Assembly: GCF_001411805.1 (NCBI RefSeq) | Contig: NZ_CP007213.1 | Span: forward strand, 372,001 to 436,000 | Direction: 5' to 3' | Length of the DNA stretch: 64,000 nucleotides | Source: Burkholderia plantarii | Lineage (GTDB): Bacteria; Pseudomonadota; Gammaproteobacteria; Burkholderiales; Burkholderiaceae | Part shown: positions 1 to 9,189 of the stretch, piece after piece | How positions within the stretch are numbered: position 1 is the stretch's first letter | Layout of the letters: every line of letters begins with the position of its first letter | Notes under the pieces: generated by a model | Databases searched by the model: none | The model's input: only the letters and a program-made list of their open reading frames with translations | Told to the model about the DNA's origin: nothing | Position numbers and translations under genes: made by a program

Positions 1-1
1 C

Positions 2-1981
2 GCCGCGATCCTGCGCGGCCGCGATGCGCTCGCGCAGCGCCAGAGCGCTGACGGCAGCTGGTGCTTCGAGCTCGAATCCGACGCCACCATCACCGCCGAA
101 TACATCCTGATGATGCATTTCATGGGGAAGATCGACGAGGCGCGGCAGGCACGCATGGCGCGCTATCTGCGCGAGATCCAGCGGCTCGACACGCACGGCG
201 CGTGGGACCTGTACGTGGACGGCGCGCCCGACGTGTCGTGCAGCGTGAAGGCCTACTTCGCGCTGAAGGCGGCCGGCGACAGCGAGGACGCGCCGCACAT
301 GGCGCGCGCGCGCGAGACGATCCTCTCGCTCGGCGGCGCGGCGAGGTCGAACGTGTTCACGCGGATCCTGCTCGCCACCTTCGGCCAGGTGCCGTGGCGG
401 GCCACGCCGTTCATGCCGGTGGAGTTCGTGCTGTTCCCGAAGTGGGTGCCGATCTCGATGTACAAGATCGCCTACTGGGCGCGCACCACCATGGTGCCGC
501 TGCTGGTGCTCTGTTCGCTGAAGGCGCGCGCGAAGAACCCGCACGACGTGTCGATCCGCGAGCTGTTCGTGACCGCGCCCGAGGCGGAGCGCCGCTACTT
601 CGCGCGCGGTGGTTTCGTGCGCAACCTGTTCCTGACCATCGACCGCGTGCTGCGTCCCGTCGATGCGCTGATCCCGAAGGCGCTGCGCCGCCGGGCGATC
701 CGCCATGCCGAGGCGTGGTGCGCCGAGCGCATGAACGGCGAGGACGGCATGGGCGGGATCTTCCCGCCGATCGTCTACAGCTACCAGATGATGGACGTGC
801 TCGGTTATCCCGAGGACCACCCGCTGCGCCGCGACTGCGAGAACGCGCTCGAGAAGCTGCTGGTCGAGCGACCCGACGGCAGCGTCTATTGCCAGCCGTG
901 CCTGTCGCCGGTGTGGGATACGGCGTGGTCCACGATGGCGCTCGAACAGGCGCGCGCGGTGCCCGACACGCGCGACGATCCTCAGGTCTCCGAAGCGGAG
1001 CTGCAGCGGCGCATCGCGGCATCCTACGAATGGCTCGCCGGCAAGCAGGTGACGCAGGTGCGCGGCGACTGGATCGAGAACGCGCCGGCCGGCACGCCGG
1101 CGGGCGGCTGGGCGTTCCAGTACGAGAATCCGTATTACCCCGACATCGACGACAGCGCCGTGGTGGCCGCGATGCTGCACCAGCGCGGCCGCCTGCTCGC
1201 GCGCACCACCGGCACCGATCCGTATGCGCAGGTGGTCGCGCGCGGGCTCGACTGGATGCGCGGGCTGCAATCGCGCAACGGCGGCTTCGGCGCGTTCGAC
1301 GCCGATTGCGACCGCCTCTACCTGAACCTGATCCCGTTCGCCGATCACGGCGCGCTGCTCGACCCGCCCACCGAGGACGTGTCGGGGCGCGTGCTGCTCT
1401 GCTTCGGCGTGACCGGCCGCGACGAGGACAAGCCGGCGCTCGCGCGCGCGATCGAGTACGTGAAGGCTACCCAGCGCGCCGACGGCTGCTGGTGGGGCCG
1501 CTGGGGCACCAACTACATCTACGGCACCTGGAGCGTGCTGGCCGGCCTCGCGCTGGCCGGCGAGAGCGCCTCGCAGCCCTACATCGCGCGCGCGATCGCG
1601 TGGCTGCGCGCCTGCCAGAACGCCGACGGCGGCTGGGGCGAAACCAACGACAGCTACCTCGATCCGGCGCTGGCCGGCACCAATGGCGGCGAGAGCGCGT
1701 CGAACTTCACGGCCTGGGCGCTGCTCGCGCAGATGGCGTTCGGCGACTGGGAATCGGAATCGGTGCAGCGCGGCATTCGCTATCTGCTGTCGGTGCAGCA
1801 GGGCGACGGCTTCTGGTGGCACCGCTCGCACAACGCGCCGGGCTTCCCGCGCATCTATTACCTCAAATATCACGGCTACACGGCGTACTTCCCGCTGTGG
1901 GCGCTGGCGCGCTACCGGCGGCTCTCGCAGGCGGCGGTGACGCACGGCGTGACCGAAGGCGCGGCGCTGGCCGTGAACTGA
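2..1981 (+). CDS. shc: squalene-hopene cyclase, 5' end outside window
   Basis: Class II triterpene cyclase that folds squalene into hopene, the first committed step of hopanoid synthesis, acting at the inner face of the cytoplasmic membrane. The frame is open from base 2 and gives 659 residues, so only about 20 N-terminal residues are missing compared with the usual size. The proton-donating DxDD motif is present as DIDD (bases 1142-1153). QW-type repeats are visible at both ends, for example QSADGSWCFELES near the start, QNADGGWGE, and QQGDGFWWHRSHNAPGF near the C terminus. Nothing suggests damage. Burkholderia often carry more than one shc copy, so this may be a paralogue outside the main hpn cluster. 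The next gene faces the same way about 240 bases on and is unrelated. Confidence 0.95.
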   Translation, partial: AAILRGRDALAQRQSADGSWCFELESDATITAEYILMMHFMGKIDEARQARMARYLREIQRLDTHGAWDLYVDGAPDVSCSVKAYFALKAAGDSEDAPHMARARETILSLGGAARSNVFTRILLATFGQVPWRATPFMPVEFVLFPKWVPISMYKIAYWARTTMVPLLVLCSLKARAKNPHDVSIRELFVTAPEAERRYFARGGFVRNLFLTIDRVLRPVDALIPKALRRRAIRHAEAWCAERMNGEDGMGGIFPPIVYSYQMMDVLGYPEDHPLRRDCENALEKLLVERPDGSVYCQPCLSPVWDTAWSTMALEQARAVPDTRDDPQVSEAELQRRIAASYEWLAGKQVTQVRGDWIENAPAGTPAGGWAFQYENPYYPDIDDSAVVAAMLHQRGRLLARTTGTDPYAQVVARGLDWMRGLQSRNGGFGAFDADCDRLYLNLIPFADHGALLDPPTEDVSGRVLLCFGVTGRDEDKPALARAIEYVKATQRADGCWWGRWGTNYIYGTWSVLAGLALAGESASQPYIARAIAWLRACQNADGGWGETNDSYLDPALAGTNGGESASNFTAWALLAQMAFGDWESESVQRGIRYLLSVQQGDGFWWHRSHNAPGFPRIYYLKYHGYTAYFPLWALARYRRLSQAAVTHGVTEGAALAVN

Positions 1982-2218
1982 CGCGACGCGGCGGCCGGGC
2001 GTCGCCGCATCCGCATCCCCCGCCGTTCATGACGTGCGCCGGCCAGGTCGGCGCATCACGGTGACGGGCCCGCTGACGGCGGGCTTACCGTGCCTCACAT
2101 TCCATGGACTCCGTCGAAATATTTACCCGGCGCATGCATCGCCACTGAAATATCTTCCGGTACGATAGGCGCTTGCGTGGAGGCAGGCGCACGATCCCGT
2201 GTCACGCCCGAGGCCTTC

Positions 2219-3439
2219 ATGGATCGGACCTCCCGTCACGCTGCCATGTCCACCCCGACCGCGCTTATCGGCGTAGCGACCCTGTTCTGCCTGATGAGCG
2301 CCGCCGTTCTCGGCTCGCTGCTGCAGGCACGAATCCCGGGCGTGCGCCACTGGTGCGCGGCGGTGGGCCTGCTGGGCGCCGCCGCCGCGATGCTGCTGCT
2401 GCGCCGCTCGGACAGCGTGGTGGCCGGCGCGAGCGTGCTGCTGGTGTCGGCCTCGCTCGTCGCGCTGCACGGCTTCCGGCGGTTCTTCCATCTGCGTGCC
2501 TCGGTGAACCGGGAATACGGCGTGTTCGGCCTGCTGCTGGCCGGGCTCGTCTACTGGACCTGGCTGTCGCCCGACGTCGACGCACGCGGCGCGCTGGTGT
2601 CGGGCTTCCTCGCCTACGTCCGGCTCGCGATCGCCTGGCTCGCGCAACGGCACCGGCCGGCGGGCCGGCCCAGGTACAGCTACGATTTCGTGTCGGTGGT
2701 TGCCGCGCTCGGGGCGCTGGTCCATGCGGTCCGCTGTGCGGCCTACGGCTTCGGCTTCGTGCATGAAACGGCGTTCCTGATGCCGACGCCGCTCAACCTC
2801 GCGTTTCTCGTCATGGCCACGCTGACCTTGCCGTGCCTGTCGGTGGGCGTGGTGATGCTGGCCCACGACCGGCTGATGGAACGGATGGAGCGCCTCGCCA
2901 CCGTCGACGACCTGACCGGCCTGCTCGGGCGGCGTGCCTTCATCGCGCGGGGCGAGGCGCTGCTCGAATCGGCGCGGGCCGCGCAATCGCAGCTGTCCAT
3001 CGTGATTCTCGACATCGACGATTTCAAGCGCATCAACGACTGCCATGGGCATGCGGCCGGCGACCAGACGCTGGCGCACGTGGCCCTGACCATCGCGCGC
3101 GAGACGCGGCACGCCGACGTGCTGGGCCGGATCGGCGGCGAGGAGTTCGCGCTGCTGCTGCCGCGCACCGGCAGGGAGGAGGCCGAGCGCCTGACGAACC
3201 GGTTGCGCGCGATCGTCGCCGCCTCGGTGGCGAGCGCGCCGGCGGGGGACGTGACCTGCACGTTCAGCGCCGGCGTGGCGGAGATCGGGGCCGGCGATAC
3301 GCTGGCCGAGGCGATGGCGAGGGCGGATACCGCGCTTTATGCTGCGAAGGCCAGCGGGCGGAACTGCGTGGTGCTCGCGGAGGTGCCGCCGGTCCGCCAG
3401 GATCCGCCGCTCGACGGCGGGATCTGGCAGCAGGTTTGA
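2219..3439 (+). CDS. membrane-bound GGDEF diguanylate cyclase
   Basis: Predicted to make the second messenger c-di-GMP from two GTP. With the ATG at 2219 the protein has 406 residues. The first 200 or so are six to seven hydrophobic helices with no recognised named sensor domain. A C-terminal GGDEF domain follows, with the active-site signature as GGEEF (residues about 306-310). An RxxD inhibitory site (RHAD) lies exactly five residues upstream, so product inhibition should be retained. I chose this start because GAGG lies five bases upstream. The frame stays open back to 2090, and a second ATG at 2246 is possible. The signal sensed by the membrane part is unknown. Confidence 0.85.
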   Translation: MDRTSRHAAMSTPTALIGVATLFCLMSAAVLGSLLQARIPGVRHWCAAVGLLGAAAAMLLLRRSDSVVAGASVLLVSASLVALHGFRRFFHLRASVNREYGVFGLLLAGLVYWTWLSPDVDARGALVSGFLAYVRLAIAWLAQRHRPAGRPRYSYDFVSVVAALGALVHAVRCAAYGFGFVHETAFLMPTPLNLAFLVMATLTLPCLSVGVVMLAHDRLMERMERLATVDDLTGLLGRRAFIARGEALLESARAAQSQLSIVILDIDDFKRINDCHGHAAGDQTLAHVALTIARETRHADVLGRIGGEEFALLLPRTGREEAERLTNRLRAIVAASVASAPAGDVTCTFSAGVAEIGAGDTLAEAMARADTALYAAKASGRNCVVLAEVPPVRQDPPLDGGIWQQV

Positions 3440-3469
3440 GGAGCGCGCGGGCGCGAGGAGAGGGTACGC

Positions 3470-3949
3470 ATGACGGAAGATGTCGAGGCGCTGGTCGCCG
3501 AACTCGCGCGGCGCGGCGTGGCGGTGCCGGCGGGCAACGTCCGGATCGGCGGCTTCGGGGATTCGGAGGCGCTGTCCGAATCCCTGATCGCGTGCGTGCT
3601 GACCGGCGTGAAGCGCGGCACCTGCAGCCTCGCCTGGTCGTGGGAGGCCGATGGCGAGCCGCTGCCAAGGGCCGGGGACATCGAGATCGTGCTCGACTGG
3701 CATGGCCGGCCGGCGGCGGTGCTGCGCACCCTCGACGTGCGGATCGTGCCGTTCGATCAAGTCACCGCTGAGTTCGCGGCCAGCGAAGGCGAGGCAGACC
3801 TGTCGCTCGCGCACTGGCAAACCGAGCACTGGCGCTTCTTCACCGACGAGTGCGCGCGCATCGGCCGGGTGGCGGACGGGACGATGCCGCTCGTCTGCGA
3901 GACCTTCGCGCTGCTTCATGCGCTGGCGCGCCCGCCGCGGTGTGAATGA
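3470..3949 (+). CDS. ASCH-domain protein
   Basis: A 159-residue protein with an ASCH fold, a PUA-like beta barrel found in RNA-binding and nucleotide-related proteins and in some amidohydrolases. The family pattern is visible: a V-K-R-G-T-C-S-L stretch near residue 45, the P-x-x-G-D segment before a beta strand, then a long acidic helix and W-x-x-E-H-W near residue 110. It lies 30 bases after the diguanylate cyclase stop on the same strand, so the two may be co-transcribed, but no functional link is known. Its substrate or RNA target cannot be deduced. Confidence 0.75.
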   Translation: MTEDVEALVAELARRGVAVPAGNVRIGGFGDSEALSESLIACVLTGVKRGTCSLAWSWEADGEPLPRAGDIEIVLDWHGRPAAVLRTLDVRIVPFDQVTAEFAASEGEADLSLAHWQTEHWRFFTDECARIGRVADGTMPLVCETFALLHALARPPRCE

Positions 3950-3979
3950 CGCGGGGCGCCATGCATGGCGCGCGCCGTC

Positions 3980-5197
3980 TCAATGCGCCGGGGCTTTCAC
4001 CGCCGTTCCGGCTTCGCCTTTCGTCCCCGATCCCGCCTCGTCGGCCAGCGGCGCCGTGCAGCGTCGATACGCCGGCCCGGTGTGCGTGAACGTCACCGCC
4101 ACGCAATTCGCCGGCGCGCCGGCGCGGTCCACGCCGTGCCCCGTCACGCGGATCGCGCCGTCGCTCTGCCACGCGAGCGCCGGCGCGGGTTCGCCGCCGA
4201 ATTTCACGTCTCCCACGCTCACTTCGCCGTCGCCGTGCAGCGTGCCGCTCCACGACAGCAGCTGGCGCGCCGCGCCGTAGTCGCCCGACATCGAATCGAC
4301 GTCGAACGCGAACGCCTTCGCGCGTTCGACCTGCGAGAACGTCTGCTCCTGCCAGAACAGCGTCCAGCCGCCGTTCCTGCCGCGCCGCACGACGGTAGCG
4401 GGCGGCCACGCGACGCTGCCGATCGTCACCGTCTTCGCGAGCTGGCACGACACGAGGCGCGGCTTGGGCGCGCGGCGGTTCTCCACGCGCAGCACCGTGT
4501 CCATGTCGGCGATCGCCGCGCACGGCCAGCCCTCGATGGTCTGGTCGAACGCGAGCCGCGCGCCGTAGGTGTCGTCGGCGCCGCCGGCCACGCGATGGAT
4601 CGCGCGGATCGACAGCTTGCCGAGCGCGACCGGGCGATCGGCCTCGACGGCGGCCGGCTGCGTGGCGTCGCCGTGATCGTCGGGCGCGAGCATGGCGACG
4701 CGGCTGCCGGCCGGGAACGTCGCGCCGCCCAGCTCCACGGGCGTGTCGGTGGTGCGCATCGCGGTGGTGGGGGAGGACGGCGTGAATTCGCGCGGCTCGG
4801 TCATCGCGAACCAGCCGTAAGTGATGGCGAGCCAGAGGAACGGCGCGGCCAGGAACAGGCCGCTCGCGGCGTAGCGCGCGTGCGGCCGTACCCGCCGCAA
4901 CATCGTGAACAGGAACAGCGTCAGCAGCAGCCAGCCGCCGGCGAGCGCGTAGATGGCGATCCGGCCGGAGCCGCCGAGTTCGCCGAAGCCGCCGAGCATG
5001 TCGCTGTCGGCGCGGCAGACCATCGGTATCGCGCTGCCGGCGAGCGCGACGGCGAGTGCGGGGGCGGCCCGCTTCGCGCGCGGGCCGCATGGCCGGCGCG
5101 TGATGGCCGGCACCGGGTTCGTCGGGTTCGGAGTGAAGCGGCGGGAGGCGGCGGACAGCTTGGAGCGGGGCGTCGATATCGTATCGATCGTGGTCAT
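3980..5197 (-). CDS. hypothetical membrane protein
   Basis: Family not recognised. From the ATG at 5197 (GGAA six bases upstream) the protein has 405 residues. It starts with a positively charged segment, then a hydrophobic Ala-rich stretch that could be a signal or transmembrane segment, followed by two clear helices (around IYALAGGWLLLTLFLFTML and the FLAAPFLWLAITYGWFAM region). The C-terminal 280 residues look like a beta-rich periplasmic domain with scattered cysteines. It stands alone, convergent with the ASCH gene and downstream of the hydrolase terminator, so it probably has its own promoter. An upstream in-frame start at 5236 is possible but lacks a clear ribosome site. Confidence 0.6.
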   Translation of the reverse strand: MTTIDTISTPRSKLSAASRRFTPNPTNPVPAITRRPCGPRAKRAAPALAVALAGSAIPMVCRADSDMLGGFGELGGSGRIAIYALAGGWLLLTLFLFTMLRRVRPHARYAASGLFLAAPFLWLAITYGWFAMTEPREFTPSSPTTAMRTTDTPVELGGATFPAGSRVAMLAPDDHGDATQPAAVEADRPVALGKLSIRAIHRVAGGADDTYGARLAFDQTIEGWPCAAIADMDTVLRVENRRAPKPRLVSCQLAKTVTIGSVAWPPATVVRRGRNGGWTLFWQEQTFSQVERAKAFAFDVDSMSGDYGAARQLLSWSGTLHGDGEVSVGDVKFGGEPAPALAWQSDGAIRVTGHGVDRAGAPANCVAVTFTHTGPAYRRCTAPLADEAGSGTKGEAGTAVKAPAH

Positions 5198-5399
5198 CGA
5201 TGTTCCGGAATGGCCTGGTACGCCCTCACGATACACGAGCCCCGCGCGCCGTTGTTCGATGCGCGCCGGGTTGGCGCGCGGGTGTTCATAACGTTATCGC
5301 GCGGGCCGCGCGGCGCGGCGCGTTTTTTGTTCGGCGATTGCGGCTGGCCGCCGTGAGCGGATCCGTTTCAGTGAAAAACCCGCCGGGGCGACGCTGAAA

Positions 5400-5416
5400 C
5401 CATCACTTCGTGATGG
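5400..5416 (-). terminator. hairpin terminator after the hydrolase gene
   Basis: On the minus strand the hydrolase stop codon is followed immediately by CCATCAC-GAA-GTGATGG, a perfect 7-bp stem with a 3-base loop, then TTTC. About 15 bases further a second GC-rich element (CGCCCCGGCGGG) runs into TTTTT. Together they look like an intrinsic terminator for the minus-strand transcript. Confidence 0.6.
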
Positions 5417-5417
5417 A

Positions 5418-6110
5418 TCAGGCCGCGAGCCACGCGAGCAGCGCGGCATTGACGGCCTCGGGGCATTCGAGCGTCGCGTTGTGGCCGCACTCGGGCACGA
5501 TCACGAGCGTGGCGCCGGCAATCGCATCGGCCATCTCGCGCGCGTGATCGGGCGGCGTGAGCGGGTCGCTGTCGCCGGTCAGCACGAGCGTGGGGACGGC
5601 GACCGCCGCGAGGCCGGCGCGCGAATCGACGCGGCCGATCACGGCCTCGCTCTGGCGCGCGAAGCCGTCGCGGCCGATCGCGGCGGCCATGCGCCGCTTG
5701 ATGGCGGCCAGCGCCGGATCGCGGCGGCGTGACGGATGCGCGGAGGTCATCGACACGTTCGCGAGCACCGTGTCGAAATCGCCGTGGCAGGCGGCATCGA
5801 CCAGCGCGCGGCGCATCTCGACGTGGATCGGCAGATCCGGGCGCGCCGAGGTGCTGAGGAGCGCGAGCCGCGTCACGCGCGCGGGCGCCTGGCGCAGGAT
5901 CTCGTGCGCGATGTAGCCGCCCATCGAGTAGCCGGCGAGCGCGAAACGCGGCGGCGCGCTGGCAAGGATCGCCGCGGCCAGCTCCCGTATCGTCTCACCT
6001 TCGAGCGTCGAGGCGACCATGACCGGGCCGTGCGGCCACAGCGCGGGGATCTGCGGGGCGAAGACTTCGGCCGTGCAGAGCAGGCCGGGGATCAGGACGA
6101 TCGGTGTCAC
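5418..6110 (-). CDS. alpha/beta-fold hydrolase
   Basis: A 230-residue serine hydrolase of the alpha/beta family; substrate unknown. The catalytic set is visible: oxyanion region LIPGLLC near the N terminus, nucleophile elbow GYSMGGY, acid in TGDSDPLTPP, and His in PECGHNATLE near the C terminus. The start is a GTG at 6110, supported by GGAG seven bases upstream and by the family's usual N-terminal strand (TPIVLIPG). The open frame continues much further upstream, but that part is only the antisense of the MFS gene. It is 170 bases downstream of the MFS exporter on the same strand, so read-through is possible. Confidence 0.85.
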   Translation of the reverse strand: MTPIVLIPGLLCTAEVFAPQIPALWPHGPVMVASTLEGETIRELAAAILASAPPRFALAGYSMGGYIAHEILRQAPARVTRLALLSTSARPDLPIHVEMRRALVDAACHGDFDTVLANVSMTSAHPSRRRDPALAAIKRRMAAAIGRDGFARQSEAVIGRVDSRAGLAAVAVPTLVLTGDSDPLTPPDHAREMADAIAGATLVIVPECGHNATLECPEAVNAALLAWLAA

Positions 6111-6280
6111 GCGAAAACTCCGGGAGCGAAGAGGGCGGATGCGATTATCGCGCGGTGAGGGCGGGCGTGTGCGCGAGATGCCGTGGCCGGATCGATCGGA
6201 GCGCGGAGGTTGCGGGACGAGCGGTGCAACCGGAACCAGGCGATGGCCGCCGCGCTCGTCGCGAGGCGGCCGTGCCGCGT

Positions 6281-7861
6281 TCAGCCGCGCGCCGTGGTGC
6301 CCGTGGCGCCGCCCGCGTGCTCGATCCGGTGCGGCAGCCGCGTCGCGCCGAGGAACGTGAGCGCATAGAGCGCCGCCAGCATCGCGAAGCCCCAGGCGAA
6401 CGCGCCGCCCTGGTTCGCGCCGGCTGCCGCCGGCACCGCCAGCCGCCACGCGACGAGCGTCGTGCAGAGCGTGGTCAGCACCGGGCCGCCCAGGCGCTGC
6501 ACGATGTTCAGCGCGGTGGTGGCCATCGGCAGCGAGGCGCGCGGCACCGACGCATAGGCCGACGAAATGGTCGGCACGCCGATCGCGCTCTGTCCCATCC
6601 CGCGCAGGAACTGCGTGACGAGCAGCACGCCGAGGTCGAAGCCGTGCAGCGCGAGCCAGACCATCGGCAGCGTCGCGACGCAGGCGAGCAGCGAGCCCGC
6701 GGCCGAGACGCGACGCAGCCCGAAGCGCGCGGTCAGCGCGCCCATCGACGGGTAGGTGACGAGCATGCCGAGCCCGGTCGGGGCGAGCAGCCAGCCCATC
6801 TCGGCCGGCGTGCGGCCGATGTCCTCGATCAGGTAGAGCGGCACCAGCATCTGGCCGACGAACAGCGCGCCGTTCCAGACGAACTGGATGGCCGTGGCGA
6901 GCGCGAACACCGGCCGGCGGAACAGCGCGAGATCGAGCAGCGCGGCGTCGGCGCGGCGCCGCGCGCGATGCACGAACCACGCGAGCAGCACGGCGCCGGC
7001 CGCCGCGGCTGCGAGCCCCGCGGCCTGCCCGATGCGCTCGCAGCCGAACAGCAGCAGCACCAGTGCCGGCGAGAGCTGCGCGAAGCCGATCCAGTCGAGC
7101 CGGCGCCGCCCCGCCGCGGGCGGATCGGCCGGCAGCACGCGCAGCGCGAGCGCGAGGCCGAGCGCGCCGATCGGCAGGTTCATCAGGAACAGCCAGCGCC
7201 ACGACGCGTAGTCGACCAGCGCGCCGGCCAGCACCGGCCCGAGGATCGGCGCGAACAGCACCGGCACCGCCGAGTAGCCGACCACGCGCGCCATCTGGGC
7301 GCCGGCCGCGCGCGCGATGGTCATCTGCGCCATCGGCGCGAGCAGGCCGCCGCTGATGCCCTGCAGCACGCGGAACCCGATCAGCGAGCCGGCCGACCAG
7401 GCGAGCCCGCACAGCGCGGAGCTGAGCGTGAACGCCGCGAAGCAGAGCAGGTACACGCGCTTCGCGCCGATCCGGTCCACCAGCCAGCCGTTCAGCGGCA
7501 GCGCCAGCGTGAGGGCCAGCAGGTAGCCGCTCGTCACCCACTGGATCGTCGAGAGGCTGCAATGCAGCGCCGTGGCGAGGCTCGACAGCGAGACGTTGAC
7601 GATCGTCGCGTCGAGCTGCGCGAGCAGCGAACCGAGCGTCGCGACGCCGGCGATCTTCCAGACCGAGCGGTCGAGCCGGCCAGGCGATGCCTTGGCGGCT
7701 TGGGCGGCGGCTTGGGTGGCGTCGGCCGGCGCCGACGTGAGAGGCGCGGGTGCATGGCCCGCGGCGCCCGCGTTGCCTTCATGGCCCGCGGCGCGCGCCG
7801 GGGCCGCCGCGTTTGCGCCGGCCCCGGAAAGGCCGCGGCCGTCGCGCGGACGGTCAGGCAT
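6281..7861 (-). CDS. DHA2-family MFS multidrug exporter
   Basis: A 526-residue major facilitator of the EmrB/QacA drug:H+ antiporter type, predicted to have 14 transmembrane helices in the inner membrane. Visible signatures are motif A as DRIGAKR between the second and third helices and the antiporter motif region GPVLAGALVDYASWRWLF. An Ala/Pro-rich cytoplasmic leader of about 70 residues precedes the first helix, longer than usual, so an internal start is possible. Its start overlaps the isochorismatase stop by 8 bases, so the two are translationally coupled. A MarR regulator lies upstream in the same direction, a common arrangement for exporters induced by aromatic compounds. Confidence 0.9.
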   Translation of the reverse strand: MPDRPRDGRGLSGAGANAAAPARAAGHEGNAGAAGHAPAPLTSAPADATQAAAQAAKASPGRLDRSVWKIAGVATLGSLLAQLDATIVNVSLSSLATALHCSLSTIQWVTSGYLLALTLALPLNGWLVDRIGAKRVYLLCFAAFTLSSALCGLAWSAGSLIGFRVLQGISGGLLAPMAQMTIARAAGAQMARVVGYSAVPVLFAPILGPVLAGALVDYASWRWLFLMNLPIGALGLALALRVLPADPPAAGRRRLDWIGFAQLSPALVLLLFGCERIGQAAGLAAAAAGAVLLAWFVHRARRRADAALLDLALFRRPVFALATAIQFVWNGALFVGQMLVPLYLIEDIGRTPAEMGWLLAPTGLGMLVTYPSMGALTARFGLRRVSAAGSLLACVATLPMVWLALHGFDLGVLLVTQFLRGMGQSAIGVPTISSAYASVPRASLPMATTALNIVQRLGGPVLTTLCTTLVAWRLAVPAAAGANQGGAFAWGFAMLAALYALTFLGATRLPHRIEHAGGATGTTARG

Positions 7862-8417
7862 TGCGCGTGTCGAGCAGCGCGATGATGTCGTCGGTGGTGC
7901 CGGTCTCGCCGAGGCGCGGGAAGATCCGCGCGATGCTGTTGGCGTGCGCGTCGGCGTGCAGGTCGGTCATCGCGTCGACGGCGAGCGTGACGTGGTAGCC
8001 GAGCTGGTAGGCGAGGCGCGCGGTCGATTCCACGCCGATGCTGGTGGCGATGCCGCACAGCACGACCTGCGTGACGCCGGCCGCCTTCAGCTTCGCGTCG
8101 AGACCGGTGTTGGTGAAGCCGCACCAGGTGCGCTTGGTGACGAGGATATCGTCCGCTTGCTGCTTCAGTTCCGGCAGCAGGTCGGCCCAGTCGGGCGGCA
8201 GCTCGCCGCCGCGGTGCGGCTGCTCGTTGCGGCCCGGCGCCATGCCGGCGACGTTGACGAGCACCACGGGCAGGCCGCGTTCGCGGAACGCATCGAGCAG
8301 CCGCACCGAGCGTTCGACGACGGCGGTGGGCTGGTGCGCGACGGGCAGCGCGACGATGCCTTTCTGCAGGTCGACGACGATCAGCGCGGTTTTCGGATCG
8401 AGGGTGGTGACGGTCAT
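7854..8417 (-). CDS. isochorismatase-like cysteine hydrolase
   Basis: A 187-residue hydrolase of the isochorismatase/nicotinamidase superfamily. The catalytic triad is visible: Asp in LIVVDLQKG, Lys in VTKRTW, and Cys in LCGIATSIGVESTA with the preceding cis-peptide region. These enzymes cleave C-N or vinyl ether bonds in small aromatic or amide substrates; the exact substrate is not evident. The start at 8417 has an excellent ribosome site, AAGGAG six bases upstream. It is the first gene of a two-gene unit with the MFS exporter, which suggests modification plus export of one small molecule under MarR control. Confidence 0.88.
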   Translation of the reverse strand: MTVTTLDPKTALIVVDLQKGIVALPVAHQPTAVVERSVRLLDAFRERGLPVVLVNVAGMAPGRNEQPHRGGELPPDWADLLPELKQQADDILVTKRTWCGFTNTGLDAKLKAAGVTQVVLCGIATSIGVESTARLAYQLGYHVTLAVDAMTDLHADAHANSIARIFPRLGETGTTDDIIALLDTRNA

Positions 8418-8631
8418 GAAAAGCTCCTTGGGCCGGGGGCCGCTGACGGGGAATGAGCCCGGGCAAGCCCGGGACGAGGCCGCGCGGCCCGGGGCGGGGG
8501 CGCGGTCGTGAAGCTCGCGCGCCGGCCGGCGGCGCGCGGGTGCGGATGTCGCGCGGGCCGTGGCCGGCAGCGCGGCGGATCGGGTCGAAGCGGGCGAAGC
8601 GCCGCGGGGCATGCCGCGGGCACGCCACGAC

Positions 8632-9075
8632 TCAGCGCTCGGCGAGCCGGCGCAGCAGCGGGGTGGCCGCGGCCAGCGCGCGGCGCTCCTCCTCGCTGAG
8701 TTCGCGGATCGCCTGGAGCAGCCACGCGCGCTTCGCGCTGCGGCGCTGCCGGCGCTCGGCCGCGCCGGCCTCGGTCAGCGCGATCAGCCACTGGCGGCCG
8801 TCGGTGGGATGGGACTGGCGCTCCACCAGGCCCGCCTGTTCGAGGCTCTGCACGAGCGTGCCCATCGATTGCGGCTTCATCGATTCGGCGCGCGCGAGCT
8901 CGGCGATCGTCATCGGGCTGCGATGCTCGAGGCGCGCCAGCACGCTCAGCTGGGACAGGTTGTAGTCGCTCGGATCGACTTCGGCGCGTACCCGGCGCAC
9001 GAGCTGACCGATCGCGAGCGTGAGGTCCGCGACGGCGGCTTCGAGCGCGCGGTCGGATTCAGTGGAGGTCGTCAT
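8632..9075 (-). CDS. MarR-family transcriptional regulator
   Basis: A 147-residue winged-helix repressor of the MarR family. The N-terminal dimerisation helix is followed by a helix-turn-helix around MTIAELARAESMKPQSM and a wing with DGRQWLIALT, then a C-terminal dimerisation helix. The ATG at 9075 is preferred over an upstream start at 9111 because the latter would lie inside the operator-like palindrome. The gene lies 215 bases upstream of the isochorismatase-exporter pair on the same strand, so it probably controls itself and that pair in response to an aromatic ligand. Confidence 0.9.
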   Translation of the reverse strand: MTTSTESDRALEAAVADLTLAIGQLVRRVRAEVDPSDYNLSQLSVLARLEHRSPMTIAELARAESMKPQSMGTLVQSLEQAGLVERQSHPTDGRQWLIALTEAGAAERRQRRSAKRAWLLQAIRELSEEERRALAAATPLLRRLAER

Positions 9076-9094
9076 GGCCGCTATCGTAGTTAAA

Positions 9095-9122
9095 GGAAGA
9101 TCAACTTGCAAGATGATCTTCC
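9095..9122. promoter_or_regulatory. 28-bp palindrome, likely MarR operator
   Basis: Two 14-base arms meet here: GGAAGATCAACTTG on the left, and a right arm whose reverse complement is GGAAGATCATCTTG. Thirteen of 14 positions match. It lies 20 bases upstream of the marR start codon, in an AT-rich stretch suited to a promoter. A palindrome of this size next to a marR gene is the classic position of an autoregulatory operator. Confidence 0.7.
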
Positions 9123-9189
9123 ATTTTTTGCGTGTGCGAAAGCGGCCTGAAAGATCAGGGGCGCCGGCGTGCCGGTGGCAACGCGAACG

